Shown: positions 37,126 to 48,957 of the stretch, one piece after another
How positions within the stretch are numbered: the stretch's first letter is position 1
Layout: every line of letters begins with the position of its first letter
NCBI GenBank assembly: GCA_050084515.1
Contig: CM114274.1
Location: forward strand, 28,148,001-28,212,000
Direction: 5' to 3'
DNA: 64,000 nt
From: Blasia pusilla
Lineage: Eukaryota; Marchantiophyta; Marchantiopsida; Blasiales
Program-made: the position numbers and the translations under genes
Notes under the pieces: model-generated
Database searches by the model: none
What the model saw: only the letters and a program-made list of their open reading frames with translations
Told to the model about the DNA's origin: nothing

Positions 37126-37608
37126 TAAAATTCATTAAGAAAATCTAATTGATCAAAGGACACAAGATTGTACGAGAAAATATAGAGGGTCATTGTACAA
37201 ATTGTGATTGGTTGTATGAAAAAACAATTGGCAGTGCTAAGAACATGTCCACCTTAAACTGAAATTTGATTGGTGTCATAGGGAAAAATGCATGCAGCAA
37301 ATCTAATGAATCAAAGGACAAAGCTTATGATTTGTATTAGGAGAAAAGATGGATGGTTGCTTTAAAAAAATATGATTGATTGTATGATAAAACACTCGGA
37401 GGTGCAATGAACTCACCAAACTTAAACCCAAATCTGATTGATTCTAGGAAAAAATATATGCAACAAATCTAATTCGTTAAAGAAAAAACTCGTAATTTAT
37501 ATTAGGAAAAATGATGGACAAATTTTTAAGAAAATATGATCAGTCATATGAGAAAAAATTGTAGGTGCTAAAAACACCATGCACCTAAAACCAAAATTTG
37601 ACGAGTCG
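37126..37608 (+). repeat. Three diverged tandem units of about 155-165 bp
   Basis: Units start near 37,126, 37,279 and 37,444. Each repeats the order: 'aaatctaat', then 'aaagga/aaagaa', then 'gatggat/gatggac', then 'atatgat(t/c)', then a 'ggtgc' block and a 'aaaatttgat' end. Identity between units is low, roughly 60-70 percent by eye. The unit length is typical of plant satellites. It could be a decayed satellite patch or the inside of an old element. Confidence 0.5.
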
Positions 37609-38893
37609 TAAGATTTTTATTCTTTCCTCAAGATAAAAAAAAGAGTCAAGATATCTAACTCTTTTCGTGCTTCTAAAGACGCTTTGATCCACTTAACTTA
37701 GTTAACTCTATTCTTTTTCTCATAGTGTGGTTTGCATTTAAGAGAGAAATATATACAGACACTTCTATCTTTCGTGCATCCAACCTACGCTTGTTCTCCT
37801 TCATAGAAGATTTGTTCATGAATTTTGGAAAATAAGAAATTGTCGTTACATCCCCTATCATATTGAACCATGTTATGGAAATATTCTTTGAGGTCCTATT
37901 GACCTTGGAAAGAATCTTATTTACTCTTGCCAACCAAAAAACCCTCCCAACGAGATCTTCAAGTGCCACTACAATCATTGTAGATTCTTCAAGGTCAAAG
38001 AAATTGTCTAAATAATCAACTCTTCAATATAAACTCCATATTGGTTTGTGATGGTTGTTTTCCAGATTATGGCATATGTCATGCTACATTTCCCCTCTTG
38101 ACGTGGTTCCCAAGAGATAATGGGTGTGTCCTATATGTATATAGAGTAGTGGATTACATCATGTTAGATGTGATGGATGCTAATTGGAGTTAGAAGACCT
38201 AATTGCTAGTTAGTCAGGTACTTGTGTGATCTTGGTATACATATGACAGTGTATTTTGTATGTACAAAAGAATACACCAATACACGTATGTATATCGCTC
38301 AATTGTGTCCAACAAGATATACTAGCATAGAAATGCCAAGATCACACATTGGTACAACAAACACAATTAATCTTCCTACGTGAAGGGAAAATCGATTACA
38401 TTTTTTGTGTGGATGTGAAGATCGATGTAGATTATGTGGCAATGTGTGTGACAATTATTTAGTCAAAGCTAATTGAAAATTAGAATGGTATCTTGTTGAC
38501 AATGTAGAGAATCAACATGAAATTCAACTATAACTCTTTTTTGAATGCTCAAATAAGGTTAGTTACAACTTCATTGCTTCCACATCGACATTTTTACGGC
38601 CCCTACAAAAAGTTGAGTCCGAGTGCAGAGGCCGTAGAATACAAGTGATCCTGCATCGTGTGCACCCTCAATGTGAATTTTTCTATGGTTAGATGGATAG
38701 AAATGCATTTAGGGTCTTAATGCTCTCTTTTGGCACGTGCGTAAATAAATTAAATGGACAAGATTCTTCTTGGCCATGGCCGTGTTTCTTCTTGTCTGGA
38801 GCATGCCAGAGCATTACTCTCTTAGTCTCTTGGGAGTTCGAGTGCGGAGGTTGCAGTCTTTCTTGTTCTAGTCATTTCTTTTTCTTTTTCGAA

Positions 38894-39029
38894 GGGAAGA
38901 AAGTAATGCTCTGCCGGAGCATTACTCTCTTCCCTCCAAACCCTCTTCCTTTGGCAGTATTAGTCTCTTCGGAGTCCAAATTCTCTTTAAGAAGTTAAAA
39001 TTGGAGGGTTTACAAACCCTCCAATTTTA
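38894..39029. repeat. Two adjacent hairpins
   Basis: Hairpin one: 38,894-38,911 pairs with 38,917-38,934 (18 bp, one mismatch, 5-nt loop). Hairpin two: 38,996-39,011 pairs with 39,014-39,029 (16 bp, perfect, 2-nt loop). The 'gcattactctctt' part of the first also occurs upstream near 38,811. They may be foldback or miniature inverted-repeat remnants. Confidence 0.6.
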
Positions 39030-40839
39030 GATCATATGATCATATGCACTTGCCAACAGAATTAACATTTCCAAGCTATAGTGTAGGTTTCCGATTGAAG
39101 CCATATTTGGGGGTAGGGCACAAAGAGAAGATGGCTCTCAAAAGTAATATTTTTATGTAGAATCTTTGCAATGTTTGCAATATTTCCTCTTCTAAGGTTT
39201 GGTTAATAAAGAATTAGAGTTTGAATTTCTTTATGACGCACACAGGATGTGATTTGATATAACTAGCCGTGTGTACCATTAACATACACTAGAAAGAATG
39301 AGCTTGCTATGCACAGGCATAGAGTAACGGTGATATTAACCGTAGTATTTTATGTCCTTGGATTTCTTAGTCATATGGACACTTGAAAAAACTAGTAAGG
39401 TGTCCGCGCGATGCACGGGGAAAAAAAATTGTTTAAATAGTTTTTGCTAGTGTGCAACTCGTAAAAGGAAGGGACAAATGATGCTCCACACAAATTCAAA
39501 TTTTTTGATGCCCGTAGCATGTGAAACATTTTCTTGCTGCCCAATTGCCACGTGTCAAGCATAAAAATGTTTGCAAATCAAGAAGGCATTCTCTCGTAAT
39601 AATATAAATTATTTAACACTTATGTACACTACATATGAAAAATTTCACTCAAATTAGAATTCAAATTTTCCTCTAAAATTTCTTAACTTGGACCTTAACG
39701 GAAGGGCTTAGCATGCGTCTTGCATGCGCGGGTCAGCCCCACCCCAACATCGGAGCCAACTGCCACCGACCTTGAGAATCCGGAGTTTGCGTTCATAGCA
39801 AAGCTAGAGAAGAGGAAGATTCTAGACAATTCTGAACTTGCGGGGATGTCATGTGGTGTTCTGCGCACACGTGATCTTTGGGGTGTTCGTTGTCTAGGAA
39901 GGTGGACACGATGACAGAGAGAGATTTTCGTGCGTAAGAACGGTGGGAAGAATTTAATTATGGAAACGGTTAGGAAAAGACATGGAGGAGGAGGACTATG
40001 GCGGAGGAGATGGAGGGACGTCTAGAATTTTGCTTGTAACTATTTCCATGGTAATCCAATCTTTTCAATCTAAGGCCGAATATGTTCATCTTCTCAAGCT
40101 TGAACTTTGGGTTTTTCTTTTTTCCACTTAAGATTGAGTTTTCCAAAGTTCGTGGAATCTTTGGACCTCCTTCTCTCCTAAATGTGCTCATAGATTCCTA
40201 AACGCAATTTCTAACATAGCGCTCTCCTTATAGAGTGATACCGGGTTACTATCGGTTTAAGGGATTCCTCTTGCTTTTCTGGATCTTTTGATATGGGCTG
40301 GGCCCAACATTACGAACTCATTCCTTCATAGCGGTCATTGGTGGGTGGCTCACTTACTTCTCACATCCTCTTTTTTGGTGTTTCCAATTTCTTTCATAAC
40401 TTTCTTTTGGAATGTCGGTTTTGGACGTGTTTGGGCTTGTTTCGATCGTCTTGACAAGCTCGTTCTTTTGATATCAAGTAGGTTTTCTATTTTTTCTTCC
40501 TTCTATGTAGGTGCCTATTTTTGTGTACGGGTTTGTTTTAGGTCAATTCCTCCCAAAAGTCTTCTTTGCTCTTTCAACTCCTTACCTTATTGTTTCGCCC
40601 CTACATACGTTTGCCATCTCGTTAAGGACATTAGAAATTCATATTCTTGAGCCACCTCTTCCGATACCATATACATCACTTTTCCTTTTCAATTGCTTTT
40701 TATATTTTTCTTATAGTAACTTTCAATCATAAATTCGGTATTGCCTAATCTTCATCTCTCCATCTAAATTTCTATTGGACGGACTCCACTACTTTTGCTT
40801 TGCTCATTATCCTCATGCTTTCTCCAGACCACGTTTCAT

Positions 40840-42449
40840 ATGTCTTTTCTTGTCTTCGAAGACTTGCCTACCTTTACTTCTATGTCATCAAAGATGGAGT
40901 TGGATTCTCCATCTACTCGCTTATCTGGTTTTACACGCCCTCCTACAACCATAACCTCTCCCCCTAGTTTACCTCCTCATCGTAGATCTCGCCATTTCCT
41001 CCAGATGCTAATACACCCATTACACTCGCTACATTTCTTCCAGATTCTCCTCTTCTCCCTTCTTCGCCTTGTCCTATTGAGCCTAATCTTGATCCATTAT
41101 TACCGAATCCTTCTACTTTGCCATCCCCACATATCTCATCTATGCCCTTGCTTCCAACTCCCATCTATTCTACCCGAATCTCCCCTCTTCCTCCTCCTCC
41201 TTTCCCAACCTACTTATCCCCTCATCGTCAGCCATCACCACCTCTTGCACCTCCTACCTCCTCTCCTTGTAACCCTTCTACTTCTCCATTTGTACCAAAG
41301 GTTCGTTGCATACCTTGTGGTAAGGAGTTTGCTCCTAATGGGATCAAAAGACATCACCGGTACTGTCAATCCATGCATGGGCCTTCAATCCCTAACCCAA
41401 TACCACCTCCTAGTGCACTCCCCACAACAACTACTTGGACCTGGTTAAGCCAAATTGATCTCCTTCGCTCTTTCCATCCAGGTCTTCCTCGTCCTAGGCT
41501 CTACACTCGCATTCCTATTGCTCTTCGCCCCATAACCCAACAAGCTTTGCTTTTCCCATTAGAAAGGTTAGCGCGTGACCCCACAGATATAAATGCTTGA
41601 TATCTCCTATTACTCTTCCTACAATGGGTTTTAGTCTTCCCTCCAAGGGGTGGTGCAACGAGTCATCGTGAAACCTCCACACGTATTCAACGCTTTATGT
41701 TTGAGGATTGGGAGAATCTTCAGAATGAGCATTTACTTCGAGCAGAGGCCTTAGTTGCGGCTCATCCCACTCAACATGCCAATCATGGGAGGCCTTCAGT
41801 ACAAAAACCCCTTTGACGAAGTCTACTTTTGGGGCAGGTTGGTGAGCTTTCACGTGCAGCTTGAGCATTGGGTCCTCTTTCTCTGGCGGTTCCAAGTGCG
41901 GAAACAGTGGCTCTCTTAGAAGCTCTTCATCCTCCTTCAAGTGGCGATGCTCCATCTTTTGTGGAAGACTATACAACGGACCTTGACTTGGAGCTTGACT
42001 TGGAGGTTTTCACAAGGGCTTTTCTGCTTACTCCTCGCTTATCAACAAGCGGGCTATCAAGGATGGTTTTTGAGCATCTCTGCGATTGCTTTATCCCAAC
42101 AGATTCAGTAAGTGGCTTTGTCTCTCTATATAAGGTGTGTGCGTATATGGCGGCAGGTCGTCTCCCATTCTGTATCTCTAGGCCTCCTACAGGTGTGCGC
42201 CCTTTGGCTATTGGAGAGGTTTTATATCGCTTGGTTAGTTGACCCTTATGCTTGCAATTTTGTCCTCACTTTAGTGCCCACTTATTTCCTCATCAATTTG
42301 GAGTGGCATTTCTTGGAGGTTATGAGGCTGTGGTGCATGGGATTCGCTCCACTCTTGATATTCATCTAGATTGGGTAGCAATTCAAGTCGATGTGGCTAA
42401 CGCATTCAATTCAATTTCTCGTGCGGCCATCTTTGAGGAGTTACGTTGT
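40840..42449 (+). pseudogene. D2 ORF, N-terminal half (zinc finger and first RT motifs)
   Basis: Begins with MSFLVFEDL. A frameshift near 40,990 moves the frame to a Pro/Ser-rich stretch and a zinc finger CIPCGKEFAPNGIKRHHRYC. A Trp-to-stop change (tga) is at about 41,598. The early RT region GVRPLAIGEVLYRLV and the metal-binding block AIQVDVANAFNS follow in shifted frames. The coding sequence stops at EELRC, where E2 is inserted, and resumes after it. Confidence 0.75.
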
Positions 42450-43731
42450 AGTGTCGAGAATCTTTCTTCGAGCAAGGGCGGGGCTTCTAGCTGCGATAGA
42501 TGCGGTCGATGCAAGATGAACTCTCTAATAAGTTCTCCTTTTTCAATACAAAATTATGATGTACACTCTCCATTCTCTCACGATAGGTATCACAAATGGA
42601 AGTGCCGAGGCGATCACTTCTTCGTAACATCGGACCCCGAAATTCCTAACTATAAAATCCCTATAAACTATTTTACGTTTGTACACGAGGAAGATAGCAC
42701 AACTAGTGTTAAACCCTACTTGACCAGGCCTATTGACATCCATGGATCGCTATATAAGGACATACAAAGTACAATCCCATGTCCTTCCATATGTGATGAT
42801 AGGAAGGATCACCGAAGTTGGAGATTGAATGACCTAGTTCATGAACACCTTTCCAAAGTGATAAACTAAATAGCGAGTGAACCAGTGCCTATCTACAAAG
42901 AGTACCTTGACATGGTAAGGATTGAGGAAAGGAAAGTCGGGCACAGCTCGTGCTCCACCCCTATCCATGCTTGACAGACATTCTCTACACTCCTCAAGAA
43001 TGGGTTTTGGCGGAGTTATTCTCCCAAGAGGGGTAATCCACTCTCATTGGGAAAGTAACAACCCAAAACATCCGCTATTTTAGTATGACTAAACTCCTCT
43101 ACGGTGACAAACCTCTCATCCCCCCCACACACACACACCACACTCTAGAAACCTCTCGAAGAATAGACCATGATCAAGTTACTCTCCCAAGAGGGGTGAT
43201 CCACTCTCATTGGAAGAGCAAGCAATCCCAAAGCCATGCACTCAAGAGAGACACGAGAGACACGAGAGACTCAAGATGTGGAATAGAAGGTGATGAACCC
43301 TTGAAGGTCCCTCCTCTTTATATACTCACAAGGGATCCACAAGAGTACGAAATAGAGCTTATCTTATCTTGTGCCACATGGCTTCTTCTCAAGGCTTAGC
43401 CAATCACATTTTGACACAAGTAGATTTCCTCTTATCTCTTCCAAAATATCCTCTTTTACCCACATGATATTTTCCAAATTACCCCAACTAACCTAACCAC
43501 CAACCAAGACTACTTTTGCTTTTCATTAAAGCAACTACTTTACTTTTATAAAGTCATCTTTTATTTATTACCTCCTTTTCCTAAAGTTGGGCCCGCATAA
43601 AAGAGGCACCATAAAGAGGTTTAAACATAAGAATCTCCTTTTTCTAAGCCAATTTACTTAATACTAATGAAACTCTATCTAACACTTAATGACGAAGGAG
43701 TTTACACACTGGTTGATTTTACTATACGACA
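42450..43731 (+). mobile_element. Element E2, 1.28-kb insertion (candidate solo LTR) inside D2 RT
   Basis: Homologous to E1 over its whole length. The D2 coding sequence is continuous if this segment and one copy of the flanking acgttgt (42,443-42,449 and 43,732-43,738) are removed, which defines a 7-bp target duplication. The inserted piece reads agTGTCG ... ACGACA. The same TGTC/GACA termini occur on the A and B elements, so E may be a solo terminal repeat of a related family. Alternatively it is a non-autonomous DNA element with very short inverted ends. Confidence 0.75.
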
Positions 43732-43738
43732 ACGTTGT

Positions 43739-45615
43739 GCAGAAGGACAACTCGCGAGCCTCATTCCATTTGTTTGCTCCTTCTATGCCTATGATACGCC
43801 CATTATCTATTCCCATCATGCTACTTCTGGGGAATATAGTATTCTACAACGGGCTTGTGGCACACGTCAAGGTGATCCCATGGGGGCCCACTCTTTGCCA
43901 TTGCCCATTTTTCGTGCCCTTCGAGCATCAACGCAAGCATTTCCATCTTGTCTTTTCCCTTCTATTGCTAATGACACTCACATTATAGGTCCTCCTTCTG
44001 AAGTGGTTTCTGCTTATAGCCATTTCGTGGAGCAACTCTCTTTCTTAAACCTTAAAGTCCAACCTAGTAAATGTGGAGTATGGTCTCCTTTATGCGTTCC
44101 CTCAACATTCACCCCACCTACTCCTGATTTTCCCATCTACATTGAAGGGGTTAGAGTTCTTGGGATCCCAATTGGCTTCATCGACTATGTCTCAAAGTTC
44201 TTGGATGAGGCCCTTTTGAAAGACGTGGAATGGCTTCATTTGTTACCTCATCTCGGGGATCCCCAAGTGGCTTATGGGATTCTCTCCCAATTTTTTCTAC
44301 GACGTCCTTCCTACCTTCTTCGCACTTGTCCTCCCACTTCAAGGTTCTTACATTGGTTGGCCTCTTTTGATGCTTCTATCTTGGCAACTTTTGGTCAACT
44401 TCTTGGCCCGAATACCTTTGAGGGAGAGGATGGTGTCTTTGCTTCACGACAAGCTATCTTGCCTATTTCTTTTGGAGGGGTGGGACTCTCCTCCACAGTC
44501 ACATCTGCTCCCGCACCCTTTTTGGGGAGTTGGGCGTTGGTAGCACCGATTATGGCTTCAAGGTTTCTCCAAGGAGATACACCTATCTTGATGGATCATA
44601 TCGCCCATGTAGAGGAGGAGGACTTGTTATTTCAACAACAACTGAGATGTGCACGAGCTCTTCTTCCTCTTGCTACACAAGCAATTCTACCCCCTTTTAG
44701 TCAACTGATTACGGAAGGGCTTGATCGACTTCAAGAGCATATCTCCGAGAATCTGCATCAAATCAACTTTTCCAACATTCTCTCCGAGGCATCCTCTGAC
44801 GCTAATCGAGCTCGTCTACGTTCATGTGCGGGTACTAGAGCGGGGGCGTGGCTTAGGGTTTAGGGTTTAGGGTTACTGCAAATCCTCTTATTCTTCCATT
44901 TCGTCTTCCTCGAAGTATATTCTCGATAGCTTTGCGGTTACGTCTTGGACTTCCCTATCCTTCTCTGTTAGGTGTGCCGAATTGTGTATGCGGGGATCCC
45001 ATTGATGCCAAGGGTATCCATATTCTCCGATGTGCACATGGTGGAGAACGAATGGCCACACATGATGTCATTAGAGAGGCGGTAGCATCGGTGGCTCGTA
45101 CTGCATGATACATCGTTGGGCAAGAGCAACTCCATGTCCTACCTTCAACCACACAAGCAACCTCTCGTCGGAGAGTGGATCTTATTATGTCTCGAGGTGG
45201 ATTCCGGACACTAGATGATGTGGTGGTTGCTGATCCAACACGTTCTGACTTGGTGTGTCGAGCCGCACATACCGAAGGTATGGCGGACGAAGCTGCAGCA
45301 AGAATCAAGGAGTTAAGTTATGTTGTGAGACATGCGACTGATGGATTTATTCCTTTTGCAGTGGAAGTATTCGGTCATTTACATGTGTCTTTTGATACTT
45401 TCCTGAAAACATGTGCTCACCACTCCCTCAAGAATCATCACCTTGCCCCTTCCCGTAGTCCTTCTCTCTCGATAGTTACTACTTATTTTCGGCAATACAT
45501 CTCAGTGGCCTTACAACGGGCACAAGCCTTGGCATTGATACGTCGTGCGGAGGTGGTGGGCAGTCGCTCGCCTCGCCGTCCATTCACGTCTGACCAACCA
45601 CTCTTGTTCTTGTAA
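43739..45615 (+). pseudogene. D2 ORF, C-terminal half (RT core, CCHC knuckle, restriction-like endonuclease)
   Basis: RT continues with LASLIPFVCSFY and GTRQGDPMG. The catalytic box reads IANDTHIIGP where a YADD-type AxDD is expected, so one Asp is now Asn. The thumb region LGIPIGFIDYV and GDPQVAYGILS follows. After the telomere insertion the C-terminus has CVCGDPIDAKGIHILRC (C-x-C ... H-x3-C knuckle), then RRVDLIM and DDVVVADPT. The last two fit the acidic positions of the PD-(D/E)XK endonuclease of R2-type elements. One internal stop near 45,106. Confidence 0.75.
44853..44874 (+). repeat. Interstitial telomere-type repeat (TTTAGGG) within D2
   Basis: TTAGGG-TTTAGGG-TTTAGGG-TT. The coding sequence needs only one 'agggtt' here (W-L-R-V-T-A-N-P-L in frame). 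The array adds exactly 14 bp, two heptamers, and shifts the frame. It therefore arose in place after the element inserted. Confidence 0.85.
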
Positions 45616-45773
45616 GATTTGTTTGAGACTATCAATCGTGTAGCTCGTTGAGCCGGTGTTTGCGTTGGCTTACTATCATTTTCTTTTTGCATTCTTTTAT
45701 GCATTTTTTGACTCCTCTTTTGAGTTGTTATTACCTTTCTTTGATTTATTTCATAATAAAGTGGATATATATA
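45616..45773 (+). repeat. 3' untranslated end of D2
   Basis: T-rich tail ending 'cataataaagtggatatata'. The same tail terminates the remnant at 2,905-3,045, which marks the family 3' end that RT would recognise for target-primed synthesis. Confidence 0.6.
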
Positions 45774-47180
45774 ATCTCCGCAACTTTAAAAGACACATTT
45801 TGAAATCTCGGTCGGAGAGTTAGCAGTGTCACCATTCATTCCATACACGTGCTTGATTATTCGGTCGAGTTCCCGCAAAAGACATGCGAAGCGTCTACCG
45901 GCGTATCGAGCGTAACCGTATGCAACGACTCTCTTCTTTCTTTTTTTGTCTATGGGCGGTACAAAGACTTTCACGGATCTTTCCATATAGCAGCCAGAGC
46001 ACCAATTTCTCGATTTTTCCTACCTCCAGAGATTTCAACGACGTGAACTGTTACACTTAACGGGAAGTAGGTTTCAAATTCCAATTCCGGGCTGGAATCG
46101 GATGCGAAGTGTTCGTGTCTTTGAGCCAAAGATCGTCTTCTCAAACGTTTTAACTTCAATGGGAGCATGCCTGTCATCTGGAATCTGACGAATACAGTTT
46201 GGATTGCTCGTAATCCTGAATTGCGGACCTGGTGGCTCCCAGAAGCTCAGCAAGGCGTTATGACCGCCGATTACAGTTTACTTGTAAGCAGTGCAGATCA
46301 CTCTTGTGAGCGTTGTCGGGATTCAGATACTAAATGGCGGATAGTGCTACAGCTTCCAACCTTAAGTCGCAGATGTCCTATTTTAGATTCGAGCTATTCG
46401 AGTGTCGATCCGGAGATCCGCATTGAAAGGGAAGGTCGAGCTGTAGAGAGAGCGCATTGACAATGTCCACGGAGGCTAAGCGACATGTACATTGCTGTTC
46501 CAAGACGGACAGCCTGTAACAGGTTTCGAGGTTCTTTTATTAATGATTTAGATTGCGGTTGGTCCACGAGGACTGTTCATGATCAAGCTTGCCTCTCTAA
46601 ACTACTCATGGCAAACAGTTGAAACCATGATGAACCATCTCGCTTGTGCAATTTTGTCAATATTCAAAGTGCTCCAAAGCTATGCAGATCGTGAATTGAG
46701 CTTGCTGCTTGAGCGGGCCTGGATGTCGGGAGTTCGAGACTTCTAATGAGAGAATGCGCCTTGCATGGTTCATATGACCGCTGTGTTATCATCATTGAAC
46801 CTCTAGCTAGCCATGTATGACTCGAGGTCATTCCAGATTGTTCGATGGAATTCTTCTGGTCCTGGAATCATACTAGACAAAGTTTTCGGGACTAGCCGGC
46901 AATACAACCCGAGTCTGCACAAGGTTCACAAACCAGACGAATCGGATCTTCAATTCAATATTAGAATCCCTCTATGCGGAATGAATCCCTCCATGTCCCT
47001 GGCATTGAGCACGCTGTCAGGCGCCGTGCTCCTTCCACAATCCCTCGGATTCCCTCTCTCTCTCTCATCAGTAGAAAAGAAAAGAAACCAAATCAAGCAT
47101 TAAGACTTGGCGAGGTGCAGCGAGGGCACGAGGTCTATGATCGCAAGACTACTATAGGCACTACTTAATGAGCACCGTCT
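45774..47180. other. Apparently low-copy DNA between D2 and D1, no gene recognised
   Basis: Balanced base composition unlike the AT-rich tracts. ORFs of about 65-97 codons (for example 46,167-46,460 and 46,813-47,103) show no known domain, and no exon structure could be supported. It may hold part of an unrecognised host gene or a regulatory region. Confidence 0.4.
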
Positions 47181-47309
47181 CTTAAAAGAAGAGAATAAAA
47201 TATATACAAGTAGAAAAGGACGGGAAACCATCACGATACAAAAGAGGGGGCATGGAGACAAGAAAATAGACCTCAAGAGGTCCCCGGGAGAAAGAAGGGG
47301 GCCTTCCCC

Positions 47310-48589
47310 CTAACGACCAAAATCACCAACAACAGAGACAATATCATTAACACCTAGAGAACTATGACTACTACTAAGTGAGCCTCTAGCATTGGCGTCT
47401 CCAACAGCCTGAGCCCGCCGCTGAAGCTTATTTGCCTGGGTGCACTGCAAAGCTATGGAGACCCGTTGCCTACAATAAAGTATCGCAGTGGCTAAGGACA
47501 ACCCATTTCTCGACTGGAGATGATGGGCGCAATCCGTAAGGAACGAGTCAAACCTCTCCCCCATTGCCCCGTACATCTCAATGGCTAGGGGGATAAATCG
47601 ATGTCCGTCATGAAGTCGACTATAAATGTGGGTCTTCTTGACCGCCGCGGCCGCCGCTCCTTGTAGCAATCTCCCTTGTGCTACCACTTGGGCTCGCACT
47701 GCCTCCCGCGTAGGATCCGTCACTATAACATCCGCTACCACCACCTCAGGCTCCCTCGTCATGTAGAGATCAGCACGGATAAGGGAATCCCGCATGGAGT
47801 AGTGCCTCTCTCTTTGTACATGGAATCCACTCTCCCGAGCAATAGAGAACATAATATCCCGCACTGCATCGTGAGTGACTATCCTCTCACCCCCAACTAG
47901 ACACCGTGCCAAATGCACACCAAGTGGATCCAGACTCCGGCGACACTTGCAATATGTCAAACCAACCACCGTTGGTTGGGGCAGGCCCAGTCGGAACCTC
48001 ATCGCTGTAGTGTAGATAAGTGGTGCGATGCGGAAAGCCGGGATGAGGGGACGAGCCCCCACCCATGAGCCTTTTTGAAGCAAGAGCCAATACGGGCCCG
48101 AACCTCCATGGGGATATTCTCGTCCGACATAGTAGCTCTAAACAATGCATCAAAGTGGGCTTCCATCAAAGAAGATTGGAGCCCAGACTGTCCGGAGGTA
48201 ACTAGGGAAGAGAAAGCGGAAAGAACTGCTCTAGCCTCAACAAGAAGGGAGTCTCTACAAGCTGTGAGTGAAGACTGAAGTGGGAAAAGACTATCCTCAA
48301 CCTGGGAAACGTATTGTAAAAGTAGCGGTCTATCCCTAACAAAAAATCGGGAGCAAAGGAGGGGTGCTACAGTGGCCCAAATCCCAAAAAAGGCTGAAGA
48401 CGCCACTAACTCAATCGCTATGAGACCTACTCTACCAAAGGCAATCAGCCAAGAAGCCTGTCTACGAGCTAACTCCCCCGCGGGGCACTGTAATGAGCCG
48501 GGTCCTAGAAGATCCCCAAACGCATGCATAATCTTTCTATCAAAGGATCTATACAAGGAAGAAATATGGCTAGTCACCCACATGGTTCT
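47310..48589 (-). pseudogene. D1 ORF, C-terminal part (RT thumb, CCHC knuckle, restriction-like endonuclease)
   Basis: Starts at the B insertion point with TMWVTSHISSLYRSFD, matching the D2 thumb region in length. A frameshift lies near 48,080. The C-terminus is open for 257 codons. It has CKCRRSLDPLGVHLARC (C-x-C ... H-x3-C), then RADLYM and VVVADVIVTDPT, the acidic positions expected for the PD-(D/E)XK endonuclease. It ends with a basic helix-rich tail. This is the best preserved endonuclease domain in the window. Confidence 0.8.
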
Positions 48590-48957
48590 TGTCATGACCA
48601 TCCGGATTATGTCGTAGAGTATAGTGTGCTAGTAGAGGCCATACCTTATGTAGGGCCGTAGTGTCTAGGTAGAGATGTAGTTTCATACATAGGGTTGGGG
48701 GTGACTCAGTTGAGGATGACTTTTCCAGTAGGGCCCGCTCTTAGGTTGGAAGATATAGTGTGGAGTGCACTCAAAGAATAGTTAGTTCTTTGAGTTGAGC
48801 CTGTTGCGTTGGGAGTTAGCCTTGGTAGTGAGTAGAGCTCTTAGCTATTGTGGTTTCCGCAAGCTTCGACCTGGATTCTCCCATCGTGGAGTGGGTTTGG
48901 CTCGATTGTATGTGATTCTATACGTGTTTTATGACATTAGGTCTTTCACGGATTTCA
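48590..48957 (+). repeat. 5' terminal repeat L1 of B
   Basis: Starts TGTCATGACC next to the D1 target sequence and ends 'cacggatttca', continuing directly into the leader. About 95 percent identical to L2 (57,925-58,292). No P sequence follows. No tRNA-type primer site beginning TGG is seen right after it. Confidence 0.9.

Larger units (their letters stand above)
35974..40839. other. AT-rich intergenic tract without recognisable genes
   Basis: Longest ORFs are about 100-120 codons and show no known domains. It contains a decayed tandem repeat (37,126-37,608) and two hairpins (38,894-39,029), listed separately. Around 39,391-39,420 a GC-rich near-palindrome 'gtgtccgcgcgatgcacggg' stands out from the AT-rich context. 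The last 500 bp may be the 5' untranslated part of D2. Confidence 0.5.
40840..45773 (+). mobile_element. Non-LTR retrotransposon D2 with restriction-like endonuclease
   Basis: Single-ORF non-LTR element: Pro/Ser-rich N-terminus, zinc finger, RT, then a C-terminal CCHC knuckle and endonuclease-like domain. That is the architecture of R2/R4/Utopia-type elements, not of the L1 or RTE elements usual in plants. No apurinic-type endonuclease is present. It is split by E2 and by a 14-bp telomere-repeat insertion. The 3' end is an AATAAA-tggatatat tail, shared by the remnant near 3,000. Confidence 0.8.

Noticed and set aside
37126-37608. CRISPR-like array
   Set aside because: Units are long, diverged and without distinct spacers. 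The genome is eukaryotic.
39391-39420. GC-rich near-palindrome resembling ends of some plant Helitron-type repeats
   Set aside because: Only one end is seen, with no CTRR-type terminus, no partner and no helicase gene. Too weak to call.
41118-41600. Pro/Ser-rich ORF that looks like an extensin or cell-wall protein
   Set aside because: It contains the D2 zinc finger and aligns with the D1 N-terminus, so it is part of the non-LTR ORF.
46167-46460. Plus-strand ORF of 97 codons between D2 and D1
   Set aside because: No recognisable domain and no supporting exon structure. Mentioned only as part of the low-copy spacer.
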